Assembly (NCBI GenBank): GCA_030141605.1
Contig: JAQGDQ010000018.1
Span: 434,001 to 498,000 of the forward strand
DNA from: Tubiluchus corallicola
Lineage: Eukaryota > Priapulida > Priapulimorpha > Priapulimorphida > Tubiluchidae
Direction: 5' to 3'
Length of the DNA stretch: 64,000 bases
In this document: piece after piece, positions 12,401 to 27,400 of the stretch
How positions within the stretch are numbered: position 1 is the first letter of the stretch
Layout: each line of letters starts with the position of its first letter
Made by a program: the position numbers and the translations under genes
Notes under the pieces: model-generated
What the model was told of the DNA's origin: nothing
Databases searched by the model: none
The model's input: the letters and a program-made list of their open reading frames with translations, nothing else

Positions 12401-15400
12401 AGTTTGCTGATTACGCAAGTATTTTCTTCAAGATCAACAGCAAGCTACTGGACACCAACATCATTAATAATGAGCTCAGTACAATTACAACCTCGTTTAT
12501 ATCAATAAATGAGCATTAAATTCAACTAAAACTAAATACATTTTATTCAGAGCTCGTAAAAAACCCATAAATATGAACGGTATTATAAAAATTGATGGTG
12601 ATGAATGTGAAAAAAAATGTTAGGTGTCATCTTAAATGGATACTTCGATTGGAGACCACACTAAAATATGATTCATTGTAAAACTGCTAAAAACATCGGG
12701 TTAACCAGTCAAGTTAAACATTGTTTCACTAAAGAACATCTAATCACTTTTTATAATTGTCTAGTACTGCCATACTTAACTTACTGTAATGTACGTTGGG
12801 AGCACACCTACCCTTCATCTCTACTTAAATTAAACTCTCTACAACATAAGTTCATAAAATTGAGAGCTAATTTGCACAATTTCTTAATCTTTTTAAGAAC
12901 TATTCTATTCTAGTGCTAAATGATCTAATAAATCTGAATACTGCTATTTGCATCTACGAAACCAAACATAAACTACTTCCCGCTTTCTTTTTAAACCCAA
13001 TATCTACTAAAGTAAGATATTACTCAACAAGATCTAATGAATTTCTTATTAAGTATTGCAGGACTGATGCGGCAAGGCACTTCGTCACTAACACTGGCCC
13101 TAGACTTTGGAATAACATCAACGAATACACAAAAAATTCTTTATCTATAAATATCTTCAAAAGAAATTTTAAAAGTGAAATCTTTTCTAATTATATAGAA
13201 TAAATCAATTTGCCTAATTACGCTGCTGTCCCTGTCGCAATCCATCACGTTGCTGGCTATGTCGATTTTTTACATTTCTATAGTTTGCGTTACTTCATAC
13301 ATATACCATCACATCTTTCTCTTTCCTTCTATTCTCTATTAACTTTTCTTTTCTACTCCTTTACCGCTCTTTTCTACTTCACTCAATCCACATTCATTTG
13401 GGATGCTCTGAACAAGTAATTACTTCTTGAATACCCCACAGGTCATTTGCAGCTCAGCATCTTGGGTACATAATAACAAATATGTTATTAAATTCTTTTA
13501 TGTGCTATGCTGTAATGATCATTGTGGATATATTTAATAAATAAATAAAAATAAATAAATAAATACCCATACATACCATAGGGCTGCCGAGAAGGATGAT
13601 ACACATGAATGTCAAATGGTTGTGTAATAGTGCTGGTGACAACTGAGACATCTTTTCCATGCCACTTTTCAGCCTATACAAAAATCACAGTACAAAAATT
13701 ACAGCTAATCAGTCAAGATTTAATCAAAATAAATAAAGATAATTTTTTTAATTTAGATAGTTAACTAATATTCATTTTATTTAAACTTTGCTGCTATCTA
13801 CAATTTTGTTTTATGGTGTCTTAAAATGCCACAAGACATCATGGCAAAAAGTCATGCAAGATTTTGAGTAAAAGAATTTTGAACATAAATGCCAGCTTAT
13901 AAAAATGTCACTGTCAACATAAAATAACAAAATTTTGATGCAGAAAAATACTGAGGTAATCACAGACAAATGACATGTAATCTAATGCATTAACTAAAAA
14001 TTATGTTAATAACAAAACTTCTTTTGAATTCTGTTAAATTTTCCTAAAAGAAAGTTAATTTGGAAAGTCAATCTTCCAGGCACAATCAATGTTGATGTTA
14101 CATTCTGGTGATTTTAATTTAATAAGTCTGAAATTAACTGACTTTAATTGATACCAGTCTGCAATACACACATTTTGAAAAATTCTCTATATTGGCTGAT
14201 GTATATTCTTTACACTACAACTACAATATTATGCAACCATGTTATTTCATGCAATTCTATGTAGCAACGCTGTACCTGCACAATCAAATTTATTCTCCAA
14301 TCGGTCCAGTAAATGTGATTCTCGAAAAGAGTAATGGCAAAAGGATGTGACAGGTATTCGTTGCTTCGAATCACAAGCTGATAATCACTGCCATCATATT
14401 TTGTCGTATGAACAGAATCGGACCTAAAGCAAACGGGATTTCTAAAAATAACACCATACAACACTCTAAAAGCCCAATAATGATGGGTCTTTCTGGATGT
14501 TAGCAAAATGAAATCGTCTATCCTAAAGCAAGCAGCATTATCACAATAGGAAATATTTAACTTGTCAATATTCCATTTACATTTTAGTTGAGTTTATGCT
14601 TTCACTACCTGATTGTTTTTACTTTTCAGAAACAAAAATGTATGAAGTGCCCAAGAAACAATAGTTAACCTATGAGTAACCTCACGTCATAGGATAATGT
14701 CATTAAAACATGGAGAAATGTGAAAAATATTGAACTACAGAATAAAATTAGATTGAATTATAACTTCCTGCAGGAATTCCGATGATTTACTCCTTGAAAG
14801 CAGTAATACCAATGATTTGGTAAAGTTGTAAAGAAAGGCACATTTGGTCACGTTTGTAAAAAAAAATTCCTAACGGACATATAACAGGATTTCTTAGTAA
14901 AACTTATAAAGGACAAAGCACTTGGATTGAACTATTAATATTTTTTAACTTTAAACTATAAGCAGACAATCACAAGAGTTTTACAAATGTTACTAATAGT
15001 TGTTTCACATAGAGCAGTTTAAAACTAAAGAGTTCATTTAATAAAGTAATTTTTGAAAAAAGGAAAGAAAACATTTGTTGAATTAGAAATACTGATACTG
15101 TGAAACCTAATCCCACAAACACTACACATAGTTGCTACTTACTTGTGCCATTCTACCGTACTCTTATATAACCACTAAAAACTTTTACCGTGCATCAATC
15201 CAGTAGATTCTGCTCATCACATAATCCAATGTGAGTCCATTGGGCCAGCCAGCACCTGGTATTTCTCCAACATTATAGACTACTGATCTGTTTTCACCAC
15301 TCATGAAGCAGCGCTCAATTCTGGGATTCTCATTTTCCCAATCAGTCCAAAACAGAAACCTAGAAATAAAAAATGTGCTTTCATAATAGCATAGACCAGT

Positions 15401-18400
15401 TTGGTAACAGTGATAATACTATCAAATACTACTTAAATTTTTTTGATATTATTAAAACATCGAAAATTTAGCAGAAAATTATAAATCTTGCCTACACACA
15501 GACAGTGAAGAAAGTAACCGCCTCCTTGCTCAGAAACTAATGATCTCAGTAATTAAAAATAATTGTCATTTAAGGCTGCACATGCTTAAAATACGTCCAC
15601 TTTCTTCCAGCCTGCAATGAGTTCAGCAAATATCCATAAAACCCTTATAATATCTAATTTAATCTCCATTGCAGTTTCAGACAAAAAATTTCTTAAGTGA
15701 TCATCTTTGATGCAGCTAGAAACAAAAAACTCAAGATTTACTAACTCCTATGTTGTATAGTCTACTACTACTAGCTTCTACTTAAAATGCTCACCCATGT
15801 CGAGGATCAACGGCAATAGCCCTTGGGCTTGTCATTGCTCCAGCAATTAAAGTGGTTCTGTACTGCCCGTCAAACCTCGCCACCTCAATTTGTCCCAGGT
15901 AACTTTCCACCCAGTAAATATTGCGTGCTATCCAATCAACTGCCAATCCTTCTGCCTTGGCTACACCAGTTGTTACTATCGGCTGAATATTCGATACAGC
16001 TAAACAAAAAATATGCATGTTCTATAAAAAGCTTATCAAATAATTGTGGCTTAGTTATTAAAGTTCTGGAAATCTAATTAAAAAATTAAAACACTTTGAA
16101 ACATCAGCTTTATACACACGCCTCCTGTAGTATGAGATTCATGTGTTGGTAAAAACAATATACAATTATGCATACCACTGCTTATAATTTTGCCACGATA
16201 CAGTTTATCGTTGGCAACATCCGTCCAAAAAATGTAGTGTTCCGCGTAGTAATAATCAATCGCAATTGTATTTCTAAGACCAGAAACAAGAGAAATGGGC
16301 TGATCTCGATTTCGTAGTCTGATACGCCGAATCTCATGTCTGTTGGAAAATAGGATGTATGCTACGCTATCATCTGAAAATATACTTAAAATTAAAAACA
16401 CTGAGACATGAGTTAAGTTATAATAAAGACATAAAGTAACTTATTTTACAAGAAGTTTTAATTTATTCTGATTAACAATACTAAAGTCTACATACTTGTA
16501 CTTTTACACGTTTTCATGTCATCCTCCAACTTGTAACCTGGATAGCATTCACATTTGTGTTTGTCTCCTACTTCAACGCATTTCTGACTGCACACGCCAA
16601 AGTGACTGCAAACATCTGCAGCTAGAACATAAACATGCAATGACTTTAAACTTAAAGTAAAAAAAACAATAAATGCAAAGCAAAAACTAAAAATTTACAG
16701 AACAAGTTCACGTTTTATATATAACTAATGATTACTACCATATTATTGTTTGTAGTCTGAAAACACAGCTTATAGGTAACACAGTATCTAATGAATTGAA
16801 ACAGAGTTGCCTACCTGTACAGGTATGTTTGTCATTTGCAAGTCTCATGTTATCTGGGCACAAGCAGCTGTATCCGTCTGGTCGAGGATGGCAATCATGA
16901 CTGCAAGGAGCTTCCCTACATTGATCTTCCACTAAAAATCAAGAAAATTTAGGAACTTTCTCATTTAGTGAATTGCTCACTACCATACTGTGATGCTGAT
17001 CTCGTCATTGTCATTACTATCATTACTGTCGTCATTATCATCACCATCACGATTATCATTATCAACATCATCACCACTAATGCTGTCGTCATCAACACCA
17101 TGTCATCGCTATCATCGTCACGATCACATCATAAACAAAATGTATAAAAGTCCACTTACAACATAAGCCACCCTCATCTGTTCTATCATTGCAGTCAGGT
17201 TTATAATTACAGAGCTGGGTAGCTTCCAAACAGCGCGGTGTAGAAGTCTTCTTGTCACAAATAAAGCCAGGCCAAGGACAGAACTGAACACCGTCATCTA
17301 AAATTAATTACACAAAAAGAGTTTTTACTGAAAGAAAAAAATCATGTGCAATTTTTTCAGACTAATGTGATACTTTTAAAGAAAAATATACTAAAAATTG
17401 AGGAAAAAAATATTCAATACAGTTTACGTTAATCTCTTGGTAACTATAATATTACAGACTTTACAGAAGATAAGTCTCAGACACTAGAATTAATACGAAA
17501 ATCGTTGGTCTAAAATCTCATATAATACCTTACTATGTACCAAAACTCTAACATGTTTAACAATAAATGCAAAACTTATCCTTCAGTTTTTAAGCATAAG
17601 GCAAGTTAAACAACCTATATATTTGGTTAATCAATTGAAAATTTGCTTATGATGATATAACTGGGCATACACACATCTCCCTAGCTACTGAAATTGTTTG
17701 CTCCCCAAATTATCGCGAGTCGCATGACCATGTGGTCGGTCAGGTAGACGTTACCTGGCATGCAATTAAAGCCATTCTAATGTGTAATTCGTGAGTCGAT
17801 TTTTTTTGCAAGTTATAAGTGCTGAAACTCATGGAGACTACACATATGTGTATTGTGTGTGTGTATATATAAAGTTATGATAATATCTTTATTTGCCATA
17901 AAAAATTTTGCCTAAGCTAAGTATAAGTCTATTTTTTTTCTGGTGTAACTGATTAACAAAAGTAGGGCTACTTTGCCCTTATTTTTTGCTTAAATAATGA
18001 TGGAAAATCATGTAACCTTATTTAGTAACTTGATGAATCAAAGTTATATTCTTTGTTAATATTTCATTGTTGTTATTACAGATAAAATGACAATTGCTGT
18101 ATATTAAACAAATTTAGAGTTTAAGAGAATTTAAACATTATACATTAAAGCAACATTACCGCAATCTGATTCATCTAATTTATCTTGACAGTCATTACTA
18201 CCATCACATTTCCATGACACTGGAATACATTTTGTATTGTTGTCACACGTAAATTCTTCGACAGGATCACATGTCCGTGTGATATTGCCTGTGAAAATAC
18301 GAAAAATCTGTCACGACGATAACAACAGTCAATTAGGCCTAATCAGTTACTCTCATTTCAACGGACATGTTCTTCATTCATAACAATAATATACCTCTGA

Positions 18401-21400
18401 ACTGTACTGAATATGATGAAAGAATATAAGGAATAGTAATAGAACAACAAGCAAATCAACACATTCGATTCTAGGCTATTTCTTGCAGTATTCAACAAAG
18501 GATTACATCATTCCTGTAAAAAATAAGTAACAATTTGTTTTCAAATACAAAAGGCTATCCTCCAGTTTTAACAGATAATTGCAAATCTCATTAAACTAGG
18601 TCAAGGTTACTTTAAGAAAATGCAAGACTTACCACAATCGACTTCGTCACTGTTGTCATGGCAATCATTCCTGCCATCACACACCCATCTTTTAAATATG
18701 CAAAGGCTATTGTTACACAGAAACTCATCTTCTGCACAACCGGCAAACACTTTATCTGAAAAAAAAACAAAAATGAAAAACTAAAGAGGCACCATGTAAC
18801 TGTCCACACTGCAAAGGCTCCACATAGTTGTTAAAGCAAGTGAACATAAAGTTACCAGTGTCAAAATACAGAAGCAGAAAGCGTAAATGTTAAGCAGACA
18901 TAAGTAAAGTAAATATAAGACATATAAGACAATAACTAAATAGCTTTAGAAACTTACACTGTTTTGTTACATTCCAGTATTGAAAGCTGAGAGTTTGAAA
19001 ATAACTAAAATGGGATCGGATGAGATGAGGCAAGTTAAACATGAAGGCAAGGACAAAGGTAATCAGAACACATGTAGATAAAAAAACATGAATAAACAAA
19101 AAACTGAAATAGCCAAAGCACAGTCTCAAGCTGTACAGTAAGAAATCAAATACTTTTACCCGCAAACATTGTAGTAATGGTATTAAGTGAAAACGTTTTG
19201 TAATTTGTGTGAGAAATATTGGATTACGAAATAACAAGTAAAATTACTATATGGTGTTTACCACTTCTACATAAATTAAAACACATTTTCACTGGAACAT
19301 ATAAAAAGGAAAGTAAATGCAAACAATTACAAACAATACGTAAATACACAGGGTACGCAGCCCAACACACATACATAGGTGCTTAATATTTTAAAATGTT
19401 GTAAGTATCATTATCAGCCTACAGGCACAGCACACTGAAACTGTTATTTGGCTTTCTATTAAGTTAGTATGTATGATTTAAAATTCTGAAAAGATTGCAA
19501 AACTAACTTGGCCAACATAGTTAAATTGTGGATTTGTAAAAAAGTATAGGTTGTTGGAACAACCCTAGAGAGATGTCAGTATAATCTCATATCAATCACA
19601 AAGATGGTCCTTATTCAGAATGTCAACGATTTGTTCAATGCTAATACCAGTTACACACATGAAACCTCCAGACATTCCAAATTAAACAAATTCAAAATTC
19701 AAAAAGATCCACTCAGATGTGCTGCAGCTTACTTCACTGTAGTAACACACTACTAGCAGTACCCACATAATCAAGAAAAAAACTAAACATACAGAACAGA
19801 TATACCAAAACTAGAAAGCAAAATAACTGGATCATAAAACTACTGAAAATGCTGCAAATGGTATAAACAAAATTTCAAATATTATTTGCAAACTGTGGAA
19901 ACCATACAAATTAAGGCAAACAGTTACTATAAATTCACTGGGATATGTATATATAATAACATAGTTTTAGTTTTGTATATATAGCCCTTTGGCATATTTC
20001 CCTTTATCTATGTGAATTTCCTTGTAAGCAAAATAAAACAAAACACAAAAAGCAGAAAACTAGTAATACATGATACATAGAATAATGCTCACTGTTCAAA
20101 TTAAGATTTAGAATTAAAATAAGCAGCTCTGAATAATAAATATTTTTTTATCCTTTGCTTTTAATGTATGCGATATCTATTTATAAGCACTTAGCATAGC
20201 CTTTACTTAAACATCAATATTTATACAACAATATTCACATTAATGACATGCAATTACAAACATTCGCATATCAACACACTGAAAACCATTTTCCATTCAA
20301 CATGTTTGACCATGCAAAGGTTTTGCTCTTTGTGCCATCATGTTAAACAAAATTCTTTATATATGAGTTCTATTAGACATTTCAAGTGATCCACGTTGAC
20401 ATGAAATATCTTAAAGCTACAAAAAATTTAAGTTTTATAAAAAAATAAAGGCAAAAATGCTATTGCTGGGCAGAAAATGATCACTGAAATTGATTTTGTT
20501 GAAAAAGTAAGGAACGACACTTTGGTTTAACATGAAACTTCCTTGACAGTATGACTGGCAGATTTAGGTTATGAAATACAAAAGAAAAATAAACAACAAT
20601 TTAGGAGAATAAAACTTGCAACATTTAATTTTTAAAAATTTATTACACATTTATTCGGTGCACAAAAAATATATAAGTGCAAAATTAAACAGACACCATG
20701 AATAAATTATTTTAAAAGGCATTTAATGCTTACGTAATTAAATAAAAGAAAGTTCATGCATGGACATTAAGGACAAGTGTGAACACACACACGACTGCAC
20801 ACAAAACATGGATGATACCAGGAGGGAAAGAGACAAGGCAACTCCCAGCTTTGACTAAAGCTGCAATAAAAAATGGCCCTATTGTTAGCATGTTACTATC
20901 AATGTAATGGAAACGAACATGCATTAATTAGTCAATCGAGTGGTGCTACTGCATGACATAATTTTTGTAAATTAATAACACTATGCGGATAACATTGCTC
21001 TCAATGCGGTAATACGAGAAACACGAATTATTTTAGTACTGGAAAATGAATTAGTTTCTAAGACTTTAACTCGTAATAGCTACTTAGAAGTGTCAAAATG
21101 TATTATTCTATAAAAGCACTTTCTGAAACGTATAACCTAAACTATTTCTTAATTAAGCGGTTTAATCATAAATTTACATGCAAATTAGGCAAGTAATATC
21201 TAAAAATTAATTTTTCTGGCATACTCGTTGAATTTGTCAACAATGGAGTAATACACCATTGTCATAAGTAAGACTTACCACAATTTTGTGCTTCATCTGA
21301 TGCGTCATTACAGTCCTGAAATCCATCACACACTAGTTCCAAAGAAATGCATTGTGATGGCAGGTCGCTTTCTCCGCCACAACGGAACATTGTTTCATTG

Positions 21401-24400
21401 TCACAAGCAAGTGAGCAAATCACTTCATTTTCATCGCTGTTGTCACCACAATCATTTCTACCATCACAAACAGTGTACAGTGGCACACAGCGGCCATTTT
21501 GGCATGATAATTCAGTTGGGCTACATGTGCCCACAGCTGTAAATAAACAAGTTAATAATGTAGGCCTATAATAGAAACAAATGATGTATGTGAAACTACA
21601 CAATAACCTGCAACACTTGACAGTCACGCTACTCAGCAAATGATAGCAAAGGAACACGAAGCCTGAAAATCCGGTTTGCAAAGCCAGTTTATGGCAGATT
21701 TCTAAAGCAGCCCCGCTGTTTTGTTTGGGGGGATAGTTAGACACTCAATGCGTGTATGCAGGGACGAAAAGCCGAGTCTCCTTTCTGGTACAGTAAACTT
21801 CTATAGATGCGAGAAGTAGGAACGTTCTGGAACATCATTTTAAAAGTAGGCATTATGTACAGCATTTGCATCACATTTTCCAATACTACAATACAATGCA
21901 AACTATTTTACTGTTTCATAATGAAGCATACCAGTTGATTTGAAAGTTTTTTATTAAACACTATTTTATTTTTATGAAGCTTCTATAGCATCCAGGAGTT
22001 TCCAGCTTGGGAACAATAACGCAAATTATTGAAAGTGGTCTACTTAATTATACTGGCAAAAAATCAGCAAACATTATTGTAGTGCCACTGGATGCATAAG
22101 TACATGAATATGTACTTATACATATGTATAGGCTTATACTAGCTGTTTAAAAACTAATTTCAGTTGGTATTAGAAACGTAGCCTGATTAAATGACAAAAA
22201 AAAGAAATTCCTACTATATTGCTCTCAGACGAAGCCACAAAAAACAAACAATTACCACATATGGTAGGATCCTCATCGGATGTATCGTTTTTGCCACAGT
22301 CAGGTTCCTCGTCACACACCCAAGACTGAGGAATACATCGTCCACTATACTGACATTTGAAGTGACTTGAGATGCAGGTCAGATTTGAACCTGTAATTTA
22401 CACTAATATTAATACTGTGAAAAACAGTCACATTGAAGTAACAGAAGGAAGCAACTAAATGAAACAACTACAAAAATGTAATGATAATATTATTCTCCAA
22501 CTAATGTCTTAAAAGCCAAATTGAAGCAAATGACATAAACAGATTTTGAGTGAGCATAGATTTTGCAGTTAGGAGTAAGGTCACTGATACCTGTAACTCA
22601 CAGTAGTGAAATTCAATTTTTTCAAAATCGTAACTATTTATTTGAGTTTAAACCATAATAAACTTGTGACCTTGATTACTAAAATTACACATAATTAATT
22701 AAATACTTTATTAATTTAACTTACATCAAGAGGAATTGTTTAACTACATTAAATACACTAAAAAATCAAAGCAAGAAACCACAAAAATTGATGCATAAAC
22801 TTACTAAAGAAATGCATTTATATAATCACAATGATATAGTGATAGCAATTTGCCATTGTAACTGTAATGATGATATAGCAGTTAAAATGCAAAAATACCC
22901 ACCTTCACAGTCCATTTCATCATCACCATTTTTGCAATCCATGTCTCCATCACACTTCCAGTGTAAAGGCAAGCAATGTCCATCGCATTTAAACTGGTCC
23001 GAATCACAAGTGTGATTAGCTGTAATCATAGTAAAAAAAGTCGAGATATTAGCAGAGAAAACACTGGAAAAATTCCTACACTCAAGAGCTACTCAACTGC
23101 TAAAATGCTAAACTGAAAATGTGTAATGCGCACCACAAACTCCACCCGGACTCTCATCCTCATCGGAGTTATCACCACAGTCGTTGTTGCCATCACAAAT
23201 AAGCTGTATTGGAATACAGTGTCGGCGATGAGATATTCTTGCAATGCACTCGAATTCAGTCTCTTCACAACGTGATCCTCCATTTGGCTTAACAACTATA
23301 GCTTCAGAGAAAAATAAACAAATTTAAAGAATATCTGGGATAATACTGTCTGTAATATTTAAATCACAAATATTCAAGGTTAAATCACACGCATAACCAA
23401 AATGTTATAAATAAAATTCAACAAAAACACGTCTATCATATTATCTAAAGTGACAAAGTCATGAACATACCAGTGCATGTCTTGTTATCTGGATTAAGAT
23501 CAGAATTATCAGGACAAGCGCACACGATGCCATTAGGAGCAGCTAGGCACAGATGCTGGCATCCACCATTATTGGAACTGCAAGCATTAGAACCTGCAAA
23601 AGGAAACAGCTAGGTGATTGCTTCAAAAATATAAAATACAAAAAATAAAAGGCAAATATTAATTATATTAATAGCAAAATTCTTACCTGTTTGTAATTTT
23701 GGATCATACATACGCAGTTCAAATAAAGATGGGCTTTCCTCTCTAAATATTTCAACAGATTTGTTATTTAGACTCAGCTGCATGATGCTGCCATGCCGAA
23801 ATTCTGTCCACAAGATGAAGTTGTTGTACATGGCTAAGCCATAAGGATGGCTAATTCCATTACCCTTGTAAATTATTTTTCTTGCATACGTATTCAAGTC
23901 AACACTTTCTATAACATCGAGCTGAGCATCACACCAATAAAGCAGCTGAGTTCTATGATCAATAACCAAGCCGTTTGGCCATGTTATGCTTTTCTGTAAA
24001 ATCGAGAAATATTAGATGCAACAAGTTAGGCAAACTATTTATAAACAAATAATTAGCAAAACAGCTTTTATTCATGATTGTTACATAAAGCCAAAATTAT
24101 ATATTAGCAATGCAGAGTTTAGTACATAATAATTATTAGAAGAATTATTTAACATACCTCTACAATGATTTCAGGGTTAGAACCATCCATGTTTGCTTTT
24201 GAAATTTTTGCTCCGTTATTTCTAGCATCTATAGCTTCACTCCAGTCTGACCAGTACAGAAATCTAAAAAAACAAAGAAAAGTAATAAATAACACTTATT
24301 GATAATAATGGACATTTTGTCAATCTCCGTTGACTTTATCGACAAATGTAAAAACTAAGAAATTTAAAAATGAAACAACAGTAGGCAAGATAGCAAATTA

Positions 24401-27400
24401 AATATAAAAATATATAAAAAAATAATAAATAGTGAACACTCAGAAACTTAGTAATGCACTGTTAGTAATAAAGTATTACTCAATTTGCAGTTAGTCAAAG
24501 TGAACAACTACGGAAATCACAATTTACGAAATAAATTGATAAAGCGAAAATACGAGGTCGTTGACTCCAATTACAAGACCTACACTCACCCATTGGCTGG
24601 ATCCACAACAATGGCCCGTGGATGCATAATTCGATAATCAATGTCATTACTAGTGATTATTGTTCGACGAGATTCGACGGGGTTAGCTATTTTTGCAACA
24701 CCTATAGTTTTTGTACCTTCATCTGTCCAATAAATGTTATTTCCCATCCAATCTATTGCAATGCCCTCACAGTTGTACAAACCTGCAATAGAGCCAAGAA
24801 ATACTATGATTCAAGACTTACTCTGACTTTGAACAATATGAGTGGTTTAAATTTAATATTTAACTACGAAAAGTAAAAATAAAGGATTTGCATAATTTTT
24901 ATATGGCTATTTTACGTCTTACTAAAAAGCAAAATAACTACCGAAAGGTAAAAGAATTAAGGGATAAAAGTCAAAGAATTACTACGATTAACAAGATCCA
25001 ATAATAAAAAGCAAAAATAAGTTTACCATCAGTAATAATAAATTCCCGTTTGCTCCCATCTCGCTTTTGTCTTCCTATTCGAAACCGTGTCGCATCAGAG
25101 AAGTATATATACTCTGTTGCTGCATGAAAATCTACTGATGTTGGTCGGCCCAAATCCATTATTGGAACCATTACTTGTTCCTTGCGGTACTTATCAAGTG
25201 AAATACCGCGAATAAGAGATGGGCGTCCTTTGCCATATATGAGAAATTTATCCGGATGTGCCACTAAAAATGTTATTCACTCATATAATTATTCTACAAA
25301 AATTATATAAAAACATGCTTTCAATATTTTACCAATTTATAATAAGTTAATCATTTAGTTGATCATAAGGCACAGAAAATTAGCTCAGAATCTCTGGTTT
25401 AAGCTTACCAGGCAAATTATGCAACTGTTTCCTTTACCCAGTATTGGTCCAGTGACAAAAAACCCAAATCTGGTCCAATAATCAATAATTTCTTTGCAAA
25501 GAATCTGGTTTTATAAAAAGTGTTCATTTTGCGGCTAGTATTTCATTCAATTTATCTTCTTTGTTTTAGCTCACGGTCTATTTGAAAATTGGTTTTCACA
25601 CACATAACAAGTGAGCTTAATTAAAGTTTATTAATTGTTTTAATAATTATATTCATTTTACTAATAGCATTAATAATATTACAAGACCATATAAAGCCAA
25701 GTCTTAAAATACTTTAAACATAAACACAAATTTATAAGCAGAACAAATTTTAGATTTGTCATTTGGAATAAGTTTCAATAGAAATAGCTACAACAGCACT
25801 GTGATGAATTTCGTCATTTTATTGAAGATTGGCATGTGCAAATTTGTAGGTTTGGCGTTTCCTTATGCCATCATCAGCAAAAAGGAAGTCAGCTCTAAAT
25901 GACCAAATATGAAATTCAGTACAATTAGTAAATTGCAATACATACCACCTAGCATGATAAGCACAAAAGTGCAAGTCTATTTGGATAATACACAAAGAAA
26001 CTCACATAGTTACTCAGAATTCATTCATCACCAAAATAAACAAATGTCATTTAAAGTTGTCAAAAGAAAAGTCCAAGTTGTGGCAGCGAAACCAGTAGGA
26101 CGAGAATCAAGAAACTAGACCACAGATTTAAGATAGGAACAGAGGCAAAGAAAAAGAATGTATGTAAGGGAAGGTCTGTCACGTGCAATTAATAGGCTTT
26201 CTTTCACCAAAAACTGGAATTCGGTATTAGCAAAGGAGAGTACTTGGAAACTGAACTACTATTGCTTGACATGTGTCATACACAAAATCATGACAATTCA
26301 ACAATTAATTACAAAAAACTAGATAAGTTATATTTTTTATTTTTATTAGTTCAAAGAAGTATGTACAATAAGCTTAATATCATCAAAAACAGTTCTTGTA
26401 CACTTACGGACACATTTTTTGCCATTATTCTGCATTGTATATCCTGCGCTACACCGGCAAGTAACAAGTGGCTCATTTATTGAGTTGTTATACGTTGTGA
26501 AGCACAAATGTTCACATCCACCATTATTGTACATACAGGTATGCGTACCTGTCAGTTCAAAAAAAGAATAAACAACATATTATACTATTGCAATGTACAG
26601 CATTAGAATCATTAATGTAGTCTTCTCTAAAATGAAACCTTCTCTAAATGACAAATAATACATCTTAGTAATGAAAGAAGTATAGCAATTTGGCTTTTTC
26701 TTATAAAATTTAGTACAAAAAACACGAAAAATTCGAACTGCATTTTTATTACTTACACGACACAACTAACGCATAGTTTTCATCTGCTACGTAAATATTT
26801 TTAAAAAAATTATCCGATAATCTAACAATTATCAGTGTTTTGCATGAAATACTTATTTACAACACAATACATTCAATATAGTTACAGTGTTCAGCAGTGT
26901 ATATAAAGGCTGAAGACGCAACAGTAAGGCTTACTTACGTAGATGGTTATGGCAGGATCAGATTATCCTCAGCTCACATACTTAGTAAAGAAAATCTTGT
27001 GTCAAAAGCGACACTGAATAAGCAGAATGCTTAGTCACCGTCAGTTGCACATACATCCTTTTTCAATGAGAGAAACAGACGGACGTAGTATGACATAAAA
27101 ATGCTCAAAAGCACTTTTCCTGACAACCAACCATCAACTCATTTACTAACTAGGGTTCGGCACTGCTTAACTTTTCAGCCAGCACTCAACTACTCACCTC
27201 ACACAAACAAGAGAAAGCTACCATGACAACTTTGACAACTAAAACACTGAGATTCATGTTTCGTGCTTAAACTGTGTATAAACATCAAGATTCATGCGGA
27301 AACATTAGAAGTTTGTGTTGTTAGTTTAATTACTAACTTATAAAATGATTATAAGCTTCTTCCAAAAGAGACTTGTTAATGTACTGTTTACTTTCGCTGT

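Noticed and set aside
12668-13419. Host genes on the plus strand
   Set aside because: These frames are pieces of the retrotransposon C-terminus and its 3' untranslated part.
18890-19237. 115-codon hydrophobic frame in LRP1 intron 21
   Set aside because: Phe/Leu-rich text from AT-rich antisense of A-rich DNA; no homologue and no start or splice support.
21288-21571. His-rich plus-strand frames
   Set aside because: Antisense shadow of LRP1 exon 21 (two LA modules).
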